Shown: positions 10,148-19,899 of the stretch, in pieces
Layout: each line of letters opens with the position of its first letter
Numbering within the stretch: position 1 is the first letter of the stretch
NCBI GenBank assembly: GCA_963556145.1
Contig: OY744467.1
Location: 3,038,001-3,102,000, forward strand
Reading direction: 5' to 3'
DNA from: Hygrocybe punicea
Lineage: Eukaryota; Basidiomycota; Agaricomycetes; Agaricales; Hygrophoraceae
DNA length: 64,000 nt
Position numbers and translations under genes: made by a program
Notes under the pieces: model-generated
The model's database searches: none
Told to the model about the DNA's origin: nothing
Seen by the model: only the letters and a program-made list of their open reading frames with translations

Positions 10148-10946
10148 TCATACGTCGTCCCCTATCTCCATGGCACCTGGAAGTCTCCTCGATGCACTTG
10201 CAATCGCTTGTATCTCAGTCGGCATATCCTCTGCGAATGGTCTCATCTCTGCTCTAGCCCTGATTAAGGCCCTTAGACCGGGTGGTAAGGGCCATGATGA
10301 TGTATTCGGAAGTGGAAGAAGGGGTTCTGGGGCGGATTCAATGGACGTGGGTGGGGGAAATCTCAAGTGTGCCAGCAGTGGGGCTAAGCGAAGGTCAAGA
10401 ACATATACAGATCCTAACCGTTTTGCGCGGTCACTTGTATAGAAAGACTCGTTGGAGAGTGATGTCTCGTATGCAATGCTGGTGAGGAGCATCTGGAGAA
10501 AAATAATAAGAATATCCAGGAAGAGAAGCTGCACTTTCGACGGCGCATGCGCTGAAGGATGATAACATCAACATAAGGTAGTGGGAAAGTCAACACAATA
10601 ATGCACCAACTCCAACAAAATCGAGAACCATGGCTCGTCCCTCCGTTGCACCTTGCCTTGCGTGTGACCATACACTAGTGACGTTGATAGTGATAACGAG
10701 GCAGAAAAAGAACCGCAATGACGTTGAATCGAGGTCTCTAGGTTTGGCGATTTGAGGTTGGGAAACGAGGCGACAGATATATGACAATATCGAAGGAGAG
10801 AGGAAGAAGGATAGGGTGTGAAGCTGGTACAGTAGAGCGTCGAGCTAGGAGAAATGAAAATGATTAGACACCCGGCAAGTGAAAGAAAACTAGCATACAG
10901 AATGGATGATATGCTGTCGTTGCGCATGGTGCTGCATGTGCGGCAT
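10148..10946 (-). CDS. DUF1746 membrane protein, Dsc4-like E3 ligase subunit
   Basis: Three exons on - give 229 residues: 10946-10899, 10844-10607 and 10551-10148. The introns (10898-10845, GTATGC/CTAATC/CTAG, 54 nt; 10606-10552, GTGCAT/TTCAG, 55 nt) keep phase. The protein has LDALLYQLHTLSFFLSPSIL, SLRFFFCLVITINVTSVWSH, and VQLLFLDILIIFLQMLLTSI, hydrophobic segments with the order and spacing of fungal DUF1746 (PF08508) proteins, the group that includes the Dsc4 subunit of the Golgi/endosomal Dsc ubiquitin ligase. The C-terminal 100 residues are hydrophilic. An upstream ATG five bases earlier (10951) is out of frame. No lesion is visible, so I take it as a live gene. Confidence 0.8.
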
Positions 10947-11679
10947 CTCATGCAAAGCTACAAAACTCAGTGCAAGAGAACGTAGCTGTTTGCAGGAGGA
11001 AGGAAGTGTTGTTGTTGTACGGTTGCACTATGCATAATTTTACTATCACTTAAATTTTCACTTATAATAAATAACCAAATACTATCTATCAAATTCTATT
11101 CGACTCCGGGAGTTCTCACACAGGAGACGGATGAGGATGTTTTGCCATCAAATAATATTGAGATATCCACTCAGATATTGAAATTATTTTTGTTGTTATC
11201 ATAAGTCTGAAAATGTTGTAAAAAGTTATCTAAATGCACTATCACATCAGGAATTTCAACATTTAGTGGGGATCTAAAGTTATTTCTAAAGTTAGCAGCA
11301 AAATATAATCTTTGGATTTACATTTGGGCCAAATCTAAATATTGAATTTAAGTCATGAATAAATAAATGTCTAAATTAATTCTTTTCTCTTGCCTTTAGA
11401 TTAGTCCTGCAATCAAAATAATAATCAGTGCTAAAGTGTGGAGGGAAAGTATAATTTAGATTTGAGTTTACTCTGGTTTGCTAGTCCACATTCAGGCATC
11501 ACTTAAAGACAAACTGAAAGTTATAATTTCGATGAAATTAAAATATTTAATTTATTGGGTATCAAAATGTACCATTTTGGGAGTTATCAAAAGTTAAGAT
11601 TCCGTCAGAACTAAAGTGATTGTACACTCCCATAGCCCACTCATCGCCCACTCATCGCCAACCCATCGCCACTCGCTGC

Positions 11680-12480
11680 CCACGTGCACGTTAAGATAAG
11701 ACGATGCCATCGTCTTCGACGGGTCCGGATTGGAGTGCTAGTTCAGTCACAAGTCACGACAACAACAACTACGAAGACAACAAGAAAAACAACGATACTG
11801 ACAACGACGGTCATCACCAGCGAGGCCGGAGGAGTGGTGGCGATGACGATGACGGATGACGGATGACGGATGACGGATGACGGTGACGACGCAGACAAGG
11901 ATGGTGATGAGGACGACAAAGACGGCGGTATCGGTGGCGGCACCACCACCCCACCACAGCCAGATGACGGCGACGACCTCCACGGCCAACAGGCAGCAGC
12001 AAGGCGACGACGACAGCGGCAGCGGCGGCGGAACGGGGGTGTCAGGTATCGGGCGCGCTCATCGCCCAGCCATCGCCGACCATACCTCCCTCCCACCCGT
12101 CGCCCCAATTAATCCAACGGCGGCAATGATAATGAGGGCCCAGTGGACCACGACCACGACCACGACCGCTGCTGTCGAGTATGAATACCGGCCAGCGAGG
12201 GGACAACGGCAGTGGCATTCACCACCACCTTCACCACCACCATCACTTCCTCAACCACTAATACCACCACCACGACGATGGATGACGACGATGCCGACGA
12301 CGACGGCAACGGCCCCACGGAATGGCGACAAGATCTCCACCACCATCCGGCAGCGGCAAGACGACGATGGCGACGGCAGTATCACCACCACCACTGCCAT
12401 CACCATCACAAGTGAAGTAGCCGCTGAGCAGCGGCAGGACGATGATGACGACCTCCTACGACCTCCCCCTGCCCACGCAT
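11680..12480 (+). repeat. GAC/GAT-rich microsatellite core of E1
   Basis: Imperfect GAC, ACC and GATGACG repeats include GGATGACGGATGACGGATGA at 11863-11882. Several frames stay open on both strands (for example GDDADKDGDEDDKDGG on +). Composition resembles the exons of the elements at 5.7, 8.8 and 35.6 kb. I do not call a protein. Confidence 0.6.
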
Positions 12481-12582
12481 GACGCCCATCTCCATCGCCC
12501 TCGCTCCCATCGCCACCCGGGCCACCTCCGCTGCCCATCCCATCGCCCGCGCCCATCGCCCTCACATCCACCCTGTCTCCTC

Positions 12583-12715
12583 GTCCACGCCATCTCCCTC
12601 GTCCACGCCATCTCCCTCGTCCACACCATCTCCCTCGTCCACACCATCTCCCTTGTCCACACCATCTCCCTTGTCCACACCATCTCCCTTGTCCACACCA
12701 TCTCCCTTGTCCACG
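12583..12715 (+). repeat. 18-bp minisatellite (GTCCACACCATCTCCCTC)
   Basis: Seven to eight consecutive near-identical 18-bp units; the surrounding 12480-13220 is looser CCATCTCCC/CCCACGCC repetition. Because 18 is a multiple of three all frames stay open. Confidence 0.85.
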
Positions 12716-13229
12716 CCACATCACCTGCCTGCGCCTGCCCACGCCAAATGCCACCTCCCTCGCCCGCACCCCACGTCATCCCCCTCACCCTCGTCGCCCA
12801 CGCCACCCCCACCGCTTACGCCCTCTCCCCGGCCTCCCATCGCATCGTGCCCACACCATCTCCCTTCCCCACTCTCCCATCCCATCATCTCCCTCTCCCT
12901 CGCCCACACCCCACATCATCTCCCTTGTCGCCCACGCCGTCTCCCCACCACCATCATCTCCCCTGCCCATGCCATCTCCCTTGCCCACACCCCACGCCAT
13001 CTCCCTTGCCCACACCCCACGCCATCTCCCTCACCCACACCCCACGCCGTCTCCCTCACCCTCGTCGCCCACGCCATCACCCACGCCATCTCCCTGCCAT
13101 CTCCCCCTGCCGCCATCTCCGTCACCCACACCTCTCCGCTCCCATCCAATCATGCCCCCACCATCTCCCCCTGCCCACGCCATCTCCCTCACCCGCCCCT
13201 ATTGCCCACCATCCCCTACCTCTGTCATC

Positions 13230-13283
13230 ACCTCATGAACCCCACCACCACGTCAATTGACGTTGGAGCTGGGCTCGTGAGGT
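13230..13283. repeat. 54-bp interrupted palindrome, copy B (in E1)
   Basis: Left arm ACCTCATGAAC, perfect 14-bp centre ACGTCAATTGACGT at 13250-13263, right arm GGGCTCGTGAGGT ending 13283. Arms sit exactly 20 bp on either side of the centre. Confidence 0.85.
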
Positions 13284-14236
13284 CATATGATTTGGTCCAT
13301 TGGGAGATGGGCGGACGATGGATGGACAACGGGTGGACGATGGTGGGCTGCGTCCCACGCCATCATACCCATCTCCTTGCCCATGCCATCTCCCTCGCCC
13401 ACGCCATCAAGGCTCCCTGCCTCTGCCATCACCTAGGCCCTGCCTGGCGCTGCGCCGATTAATGTCGGTGAATAGTAGGACGCCCTCAAAGCCCACGGAA
13501 CAATGATGACCAATGGGTGGGTGGCGGGCGGGCGAAGGGTGGGCGATGAGTGGGCGACGGGCGGGCAATGGCGCGGGCAATAGCTTTAGATCTGATGGCA
13601 ACTTTGAATTTAAATAGCTGCCGAAATCTTATATTTTGATAACTATTAAATTTATTATTTTAATCCTACTAAAAGTTTTAATTTTGGTCTGCCTTTAAGT
13701 GATGCCTAAAGTTGGACTAGAAATTTTGAGTAAACTTGAAACTAAATTATGCTTTCCCCTTACAATTTAGATCGGATAATTATTTTGATTGAAAGAATAA
13801 GCTAAAGATGAAAATAAATAAATGATTTAGATGTGTATTTATTCATGACTTAAATTTAATATTTAGGCTAGGCCTAAATGTAAATCTAAAGATTATATTT
13901 TTCTGCTAACTTTAGAAATCACTTTAGTTCTCAACTAAAGGTTGGAACTCCTGATGTGTATCTTTGATGTGAATACCACTCACATCAGGACTTTCCACAT
14001 TTAGTCGGGATCTAAATTGGTTTGAAAGTTTTCTTTACTATAATCTAATCAGGCCCGATACAACAGGACTTCCCACGCACAGACGCCTGCACTCGCCTTG
14101 GCTGTGATCGAGAGCCCATGCGCCTCTCCCTCCGTCTTACTCCGGGATCCACTCCCCATGTTTCAGTTTCACTTTTCATCTTATATACCCAGGAAGGAGA
14201 CCTCCTTTCATACAGGAATTCCCGTCTCCTTCCAGG

Positions 14237-14289
14237 GTAAGATTACTTACTCTGTTTACTATTCTTAACTAATGCTCCCCTTTTCGTAG
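14237..14289 (+). other. Possible 5'-leader intron of the Ngaro-like element
   Basis: GTAAGATT at 14237, branch-like CTTAACTAATGC, and CGTAG ending at 14289 give a 53-nt intron just upstream of the gag ATG. This is a motif-based guess. Confidence 0.3.
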
Positions 14290-14340
14290 CTTATAGTTTT
14301 TTGGTTTTTTTCTCTCTTTAAACTTCATTACATCGACTTC

Positions 14341-15528
14341 ATGCCTCATAATGAGAACACCACTGAAACACAGAGCCAAACACAAGGTACGCCGGACCTC
14401 GACTGAGAAGTCCGAGACGCATGCCTCAAAATTACTGAGGACTACCGTACAGGCAGGAAGGAGAAATCGGACGCCATCCTTGAACTCACTAGCGTCATCC
14501 CTTTCCAAGGGGGAATGGGGGAAGACATGTCTAATCGACAGGCTTTCGGCGCCTACTGCCGAATGCTGGACAGTTTCGACAACGTCAGACGAGGCGACCT
14601 ATCCCGGTCAAACCTCACCAACCCACTCGTCGACTTCGATTATGGTGAACGCGATATCACGGATGGCGAGGACAGTGGCCCCATTCCACCAGGACAAATC
14701 AACCCTACGTGTCCTTCCAAGCGACCCATCGCCGACAATGATGAAGACAGCACTCATCCTCCCAAACGGAGGGTCGATGTCTCTCTTCTCCCGTGGATCA
14801 TCCGCGAATCTCTCCATCCATCGGTCCTCCTGCTATCTCTACAGGAAACCCGGACTTCTCTCGAGAACTTCTCCCGCGATATCAAATTCACCGTCGCCTC
14901 CATCCTCAATGCACCGGATTGCCCTCAGTTCCCACCTTCTGAGTGGACCAACCTCATCTCTGGACGGGCCGTCGACCTCGACCATGTACTCTCCGGCCTC
15001 TTCACTACCTCCACGTCCAACTCACGTAAGGAACAAGTCGGGTCCTTTGAAATCTCACTCGGCCCTTCTTCCCCAGCCAAAGCTGTCACTTCCCACGGTG
15101 AATGGATCACGGCTTGGGACCCTACCATCGAAGCCACCTTATTCGTTTTTCCCCAATGCGACCACAAGTTACGTCGTTACGGCTGCTACATCTCCGGCCT
15201 CTTCGCTGTGCTGCCGGTTGAACAACACCAACGCATCATATCCCTTGACAAGGGAATCCAGATCCATGTCGCCCAACACCGCGACCTCCTCCTCACCGAC
15301 GCAAACGAGTTCGCGGACCTGCAACTACATTGGGTCCACTCTTGGGACCGCCTCCACGGAATGGCCCGTTCGGGGACCGCTACTTCACAGTCCCGCAAAC
15401 GCGACCCTTGCCACCAGTGGAACGACAACAAGTGCCCAAATTCCAACAACAAGTGCAACTATGCCCATGTTTGTTCCAAATGCCATTCCCCCAACCACAA
15501 GGGCCCCGACTGTCCACTCACCAAATGA
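14341..15528 (+). pseudogene. Gag-like protein of the Ngaro-type element, one early stop
   Basis: The frame from ATG 14341 reads MPHNENTTETQSQTQGTPDL-D and meets TGA at codon 22, then continues open (EVRDACLKITEDYRTG) to the stop at 15526-15528. An internal ATG at 14515 would give 337 residues. The C-terminus has a Cys/His cluster, CHQWNDNKC, CNYAHVC, then CxxC and H-x-x-x-x-x-C residues (about 302-335 of the 337), consistent with CCCH/CCHC zinc binding and a nucleic-acid-binding Gag role. It overlaps the RT frame by 68 nt if that frame starts at 15461. Confidence 0.65.
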
Positions 15529-17350
15529 GACCGACCTTTGGTCCCGCCAACCGAAATACGCTCGTCACCTTATCTGGGATGACGAGGGACTGGAACGCCT
15601 CACCGTCGCCCTCTCCAGCCTCTACGAGTGCCCTGTTCCTCCAGTACCCCCAAACGAACTCCTTAATGCACCTGCGCTCTCCACCATCCAGCGCCACCCC
15701 GACCTTTTCAAAATCGTCACCCCCATCCGCGTCGACGTCTTCGCCCACTTCTTGCGCAACCACCCGAACCGCCCTTTCGTGGATTCCGTCTGCCACGCCC
15801 TCCGTACTGGTTTCTGGCCTTGGGCCAAGACGGAGGGCCTGAATTACCCGGTCACTTGGGACAACTCCTGCCGTCCCATCACGGATCCCGAACACCGCGC
15901 TTTCTTATTCGCGCAACGCGACGCCGAGGTCTCCCTCGGCCAACTATCACCCTCCTTCGGACGCGACCTTCTCCCGGGTATGTACAGCATGCCCCTGGGG
16001 GTCATCCTCAAACCACACACTACGAAACTCCGTATGGTTGTAAACCAGAGTGCAGAACCATTCTCCCAGAACTCTCTCATCCCGAGGGAAGACTGCTTCT
16101 TCCGTATGGACACCCTCCACCACCTCGGCAACGCCCTACGCCGTGTGCGCACGGCCCACCCCACCCGACAGCTTGTCGTCTTCAAATCTGACATGTCCTG
16201 CGTGTACCGACTGATTCCTATGGCACCGCTGTGGCAAATCCGCCAAATCATGACCGTCGACGACGAGCGTTACGTCAACCAGTGCAACCACTTTGGCAAC
16301 GGCGCCGGGGGACGAGTCTTTGGGACCTTCGCCTGCCTCGTCACTTGGATCGTGGTCTTCGTTCTGTTCCTTTACGACCTCTTTACCTACGTCGACGACA
16401 ACTTTTCCTGGGACTTCGCAGACAATCTCACATGGTACCCCCGCTACAACAAAATGATGCCGACGAAGCAGGCCCGTCTCCTCACCCTTTGGGATGACCT
16501 CGGCATACCGCACGAGGAACAGAAACAGGAGTGGGGCACATCCCTCATGATCATCAGCTTCACCGTCGATCCCAATGCCCTCACGATTACCATGCCTGAC
16601 GACTGTCGTACTGAACTCCTCCTCGCGTTACGCACCTTCGCCGTTGTGGGCCAATGCCACCCGCTCCGTGAGTTCCAATGGATGGCGGGCTGGGTGAATT
16701 GGGCCCTTAATGTCTACCCGCTCTTGCGTCCCGGCCTCTCGATGCTCTACCACAAAATGTCCGGAAAGTGCATCCCCCATGAGCGGCTCTGGGTGAACTC
16801 CACCCTGAGCCGTGAACTCTCCTGGACGGCCGACCACATTCAACGCTCCACTGGTATTCACATCATCCTTTCCACCGCCTGGTCCACTGTGGACACCGAC
16901 TTCATGCTATATTCCGATGCTTGCGCTACCAGCATGGGTTTCTGGTCCCCACAGCTACCGTCCGGCCACCAATGCCTCCTCCCCGGAACCCCGGACCCCT
17001 GGATATTCTACTTGGAAGCGTTAGCCACCCTCTCCGCACTACACTTCATGTCCCTTAATGTCTGGCCCCTCCCACACCGCGTCGCCCTGTTTTGCGATAA
17101 CACCAACACTGTCAACATCTTCAACTCCTTGCGCGCCCTCCCTTCTCACAACCCCATCCTGATGACTGCCGTCAACCTCTCCATCCATTACCATTTCTGG
17201 TTTCATGTCTTCCACATTCCTGGGTCCACGAACATTATCGCTGACACACTCTCCCATGGCCGCGACGACGTGGTCCACTCCATAGCCCCACGAATGTACA
17301 TTACTTCATTTGAACCCCCTCGTGTACCACTGGGGGCAGCCGCGCAATGA
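15461..17350 (+). CDS. Reverse transcriptase-RNase H of the Ngaro-type element
   Basis: The frame is open from 14351, but upstream of about 15460 it is the shadow of gag. The first ATG in the overlap is 15461, giving 629 residues. The polymerase catalytic motif FTYVDDNF lies at about residues 308-315. The RNase H part has DFMLYSDACATSMGFW, an LEALATLSALH segment, FCDNTNTVNIFNS and a tail with IADTLSHG, matching the DIRS-type RT/RH order. No stop or shift interrupts it. The gene ends in ATGA, whose ATG starts the recombinase gene, suggesting termination-coupled reinitiation. How RT is translated after gag (+1 frame) is unknown. Confidence 0.8.
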   Translation: MPMFVPNAIPPTTRAPTVHSPNETDLWSRQPKYARHLIWDDEGLERLTVALSSLYECPVPPVPPNELLNAPALSTIQRHPDLFKIVTPIRVDVFAHFLRNHPNRPFVDSVCHALRTGFWPWAKTEGLNYPVTWDNSCRPITDPEHRAFLFAQRDAEVSLGQLSPSFGRDLLPGMYSMPLGVILKPHTTKLRMVVNQSAEPFSQNSLIPREDCFFRMDTLHHLGNALRRVRTAHPTRQLVVFKSDMSCVYRLIPMAPLWQIRQIMTVDDERYVNQCNHFGNGAGGRVFGTFACLVTWIVVFVLFLYDLFTYVDDNFSWDFADNLTWYPRYNKMMPTKQARLLTLWDDLGIPHEEQKQEWGTSLMIISFTVDPNALTITMPDDCRTELLLALRTFAVVGQCHPLREFQWMAGWVNWALNVYPLLRPGLSMLYHKMSGKCIPHERLWVNSTLSRELSWTADHIQRSTGIHIILSTAWSTVDTDFMLYSDACATSMGFWSPQLPSGHQCLLPGTPDPWIFYLEALATLSALHFMSLNVWPLPHRVALFCDNTNTVNIFNSLRALPSHNPILMTAVNLSIHYHFWFHVFHIPGSTNIIADTLSHGRDDVVHSIAPRMYITSFEPPRVPLGAAAQ

Positions 17351-18330
17351 CCCCCACACCCCGTTTCACCAGGCAACCTTGCTGGGTTCCCTGGTCCATG
17401 GAGCGACTGCGCCATGAACGCGCTGTCGCTATGGGGTGTGCAATCAAACGCAGCACTGCCGCCGCTTACTCCTCTGCCCTCAAATCGTATATCTCTTTTT
17501 GTGCTGACCACTGCCTGCCCACTTCCCCCACCACCGACACCCTCAGCTTCTTCGTTGTCTATATGTGCCACCACATCAAACCCCAATCAGTTGACAACTA
17601 TCTCTTGGGGATCTGCAACCAACTCGAGCCCTTCTACCCTGACATCCGTGCTATCCACCGTCACAACCTCGTCTCCAGGACCCTCGCAGGCTGTAAAAAA
17701 CTGCGTGCCGCCGGGGTGTCACGTAAACGGCCACTCTCTCGCTCCGAGCTCTCCACCGTCTGCTCATCATTCACAGACACTTGCACACACGACGACACCC
17801 TTTTCACCGCGATCCTCTCAACAGCTTTCCATGGCCTCTTACGCCTCAGCGAACTCGTCTGGCCCGACTCCTCCATGCTCCAGGACTACCGTAAGGTCAT
17901 ATTGCGTGACTCTGCCACGATTGATGCCACCACCTTCACCTTTTTCCTCCCTGGCCACAAGGCCGACCGTTTCTTCGAAGGCAACCGTGTCCTGCTCCAC
18001 TGCACCCTCACCGCGGATGACCCCATTATGAATTTTACACGCTACCTCCGTTCTCATGATCGCCTCTTCCCTGTGCACCCGGAACTTTTTCTATGCTCCA
18101 ATGGCACCATCCCCACCCGGTCATGGTTCCTCTCACGCCTACGTGTCCATTTCCCTGACCAGAACATTGGTGGTCACTCCCTCCATTCCGGTGGCGCCAC
18201 GGACCTCGCAACGGCTGGGGTCCCACCATATCTCATCCAGGCCATCGGACGCTGGGCTTCGGAAGCTTGGCAAATCTATGTTCGGAAGCACCCCACACTG
18301 CAGGCCGCCTTCCTCTTTGCCCACCGCTGA
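17347..18330 (+). CDS. Tyrosine recombinase of the Ngaro-type element, catalytic Arg II replaced
   Basis: A 327-residue integrase of the phage lambda/Cre superfamily that would integrate the DNA copy without target duplication. The SAM-like N-terminal half (residues about 15-125) includes STAAAYSSALKSYISFC. Catalytic residues visible are R166 (LLRLSEL), K205 (PGHK), H277 (GGHS), W303 (IGRW) and Y311 (IYVRKHP). The second Arg of the H-x-x-R box is His here: HSLHSGG at 277-283, codon CAT at 18184-18186. CGT to CAT is a single CpG transition. If real, the enzyme should be inactive although the frame is full length. It overlaps the RT gene by four bases (ATGA). Confidence 0.85.
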   Translation: MTPTPRFTRQPCWVPWSMERLRHERAVAMGCAIKRSTAAAYSSALKSYISFCADHCLPTSPTTDTLSFFVVYMCHHIKPQSVDNYLLGICNQLEPFYPDIRAIHRHNLVSRTLAGCKKLRAAGVSRKRPLSRSELSTVCSSFTDTCTHDDTLFTAILSTAFHGLLRLSELVWPDSSMLQDYRKVILRDSATIDATTFTFFLPGHKADRFFEGNRVLLHCTLTADDPIMNFTRYLRSHDRLFPVHPELFLCSNGTIPTRSWFLSRLRVHFPDQNIGGHSLHSGGATDLATAGVPPYLIQAIGRWASEAWQIYVRKHPTLQAAFLFAHR

Positions 18331-18534
18331 ATGCACGGTGCTATACATCGCCACATCGTGGCTCACTTCTCATCTCCTCTTTTTTCTGCAGAACTCTTTC
18401 TTTTAATGGATGTTTTATAACATTTTTTCTTTTACTGAACAATTTCTTCACCCCCCCTTCCTCACCCTCAAACTACTTCCTTTAATAGTTTTTAGCATCG
18501 CACCTATCTTTCTTGTGTAATATATTTCCTTTCG
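18331..18534 (+). other. 3' untranslated part of the Ngaro-type element
   Basis: T-rich sequence with a run of C at 18451-18457; no frame or repeat is recognised. Confidence 0.4.
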
Positions 18535-18562
18535 GGCCCTGCCGCTACTTCAGGGCAGGGCC
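18535..18562 (+). repeat. Hairpin at the 3' end of the Ngaro-type element
   Basis: GGCCCTGCC and GGCAGGGCC form a perfect 9-bp stem with a 10-nt loop, about 45 bp from the element edge. It may be a structural end feature. Confidence 0.6.
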
Positions 18563-18691
18563 GCATACACTTATTCTGGACACCAAAAAACTACGGGAGA
18601 CTGATTAGGTGATTTCTAAAGTCAGCACCGAAATATAATCTTTAGATTTACATTTACATTTAGGCCTAGCCTAAATATTGAATTTAGGTAG

Positions 18692-19660
18692 TTCTATTTG
18701 GCACCCCAGGGTGCACCCAACTTCCCACACACCCCTTACCTTATATAGTAGTAGCTAAGTGAAATACATCCAATGAATCAGTTTTACAGCCGTGACATGG
18801 TTACAGAGGGAAAGTTGTTGTTCAGATTTTCAAGGGCTATCAGCTCATATACCATATTTTCTTCATTTTTGTCCTGTGAGTCAAATATTACTCTATATTC
18901 TATTTGTATGTATTGGGCTTGAAATATCACATGAATCATAATTATTGGATCAAAGGACAAAAATGAAGAAAAATATAGTATATGAGCTGATAGCCCTTGA
19001 AAAACTGAACAACTTTCTCCCTACAATCTTGTTCATAGGAGCTCTTTTGATGCCATAATTTTACAATATCATATTGGGTGTCAAAAATACTACTTTACCT
19101 CTTTATTTCATCCACCACTCATCATACACTAAATATAGTTAAAATATAATTACAGGAGCTGATAGCTCTTCAAAAATAGTACAACTTTCCCTCTGTAACC
19201 ATGTCAATCCATGCAGTATTTCATGAGATACAAGATAGAGTACAAAAAATTTCTCTAAGTCCATATTATTCAATTGATTCAAAAAATTTCAAAAAGTGTC
19301 ATCATTTACACAAACAGCTGTAATTAAAGTCCTATTGGTGATAAAATCATAGAAAATTTCTGATGAGTAAGCTTACACTTCTAGGTGTTCATAGAAAAAT
19401 AATGTTTTGCTTTGATTGAACAGTTGCTTAGAAATAAAGAACTCATCTGGGATTAATGTCTATATCTAAACACCCACAACACAGAATTTGACAAGAATTT
19501 GTTTTTGCATATCTTAGTCTTCACACTCTACAGACATAATTTTTCAGACATTTTATCACTAGTAAAACTTGAGTTAAAATTGATTATTCAAACTAAGCTA
19601 TCACTTTATAAGGCAAGGGGTGTGTGGGAAGTTGGGTGCACCCTGGGGAGCCAAATAGAA
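18692..19660. mobile_element. MITE b (TTCTATTTGGC ends), inside the E2 arm
   Basis: Inverted ends of about 70 bp: left TTCTATTTGGCACCCC, CAGGGTGCACCCAACTTCCC, and right GGGTGCACCCTGGGGAGCC, AAATAGAA. TAG/TAA flank the element (18689-18691, 19661-19663). The E2 arm resumes immediately after. It contains a foldback family copy (18784-19323), so it was itself a target. Confidence 0.75.
18784..19323. mobile_element. Foldback element F1, copy with shortened left arm
   Basis: It begins TTTACAGCCGTGACATGG and ends AAACAGCTGTAA. The inner part folds on itself: ATACCATATTTTCTTCATTT near 18852 pairs with AAATGAAGAAAAATATAGTA near 18963. The right half has TGCAGTATTTCATGAGATAC, the family signature also found at 29.8, 36.9, 47.3 and 47.9 kb. 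Confidence 0.65.
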
Positions 19661-19899
19661 TAATCCCACAAATAAATGTATATCTAAATTATTTATTTAT
19701 TTTCATCTGTAGGTTATTCTTGCAATCAAAATAATTATCAGATCTAAATTGTAAGGGGAAAGTATAATTTAGTTTCAAGTTTACTCAAATTTCTAGTCCA
19801 AATTTAGGCATCACTTAGAGACAAGCCAAAATGTAAAGATTTTGGCAGCTATTTAAATTCAAAGTTGTCATTAGATCTAAAGCTATTGCCTGCACCTTT

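Larger units (their letters stand above)
11243..13958. mobile_element. Long-TIR element E1 (CACATCAGG ends, TAT target duplication)
   Basis: The left arm runs 11243-11600, the right arm 13610-13958; they are inverted copies (left CACATCAGGAATTTCAACAT, right reverse complement CACATCAGGAGTTCCAACCT). TAT flanks both ends (11240-11242, 13959-13961). Between the arms is about 2 kb of GC-rich low-complexity DNA with GCCCACTCATCGCC repeats at both edges, Asp-codon microsatellites (11750-12450), an 18-bp minisatellite and palindrome copy B. No transposase frame is visible. CAC...GTG ends with a 3-bp duplication fit CACTA-like elements, but that assignment is an inference. Confidence 0.7.
14023..18607 (+). 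mobile_element. Ngaro/DIRS-type tyrosine-recombinase retrotransposon
   Basis: The element carries, in order, gag, RT-RNase H and tyrosine recombinase genes, the layout of Ngaro elements known from basidiomycetes. Its edges come from the interrupted E2 arm: the arm stops near 14022 after GGGATCTAAAT and resumes at about 18608 with GTGATTTCTAAAG. Short inverted strings CTAATCAGG (14043) and CTGATTAGG (18602) lie near the two edges. I could not see the split direct repeats expected of Ngaro. It is intact apart from point lesions listed under its genes. Confidence 0.75.

Noticed and set aside
12442..13462. Two long overlapping proline/serine frames in the E1 core
   Set aside because: They arise from 18-bp and CCATCTCCC repetition; all frames are open on the C-rich strand, so there is no frame-specific signal.
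14351..15460. N-terminal part of a 999-codon frame continuous with RT
   Set aside because: It overlaps the gag gene in another frame, is Ser/Thr/Pro-rich without motifs, and gag has the conserved zinc residues. RT is taken from ATG 15461.
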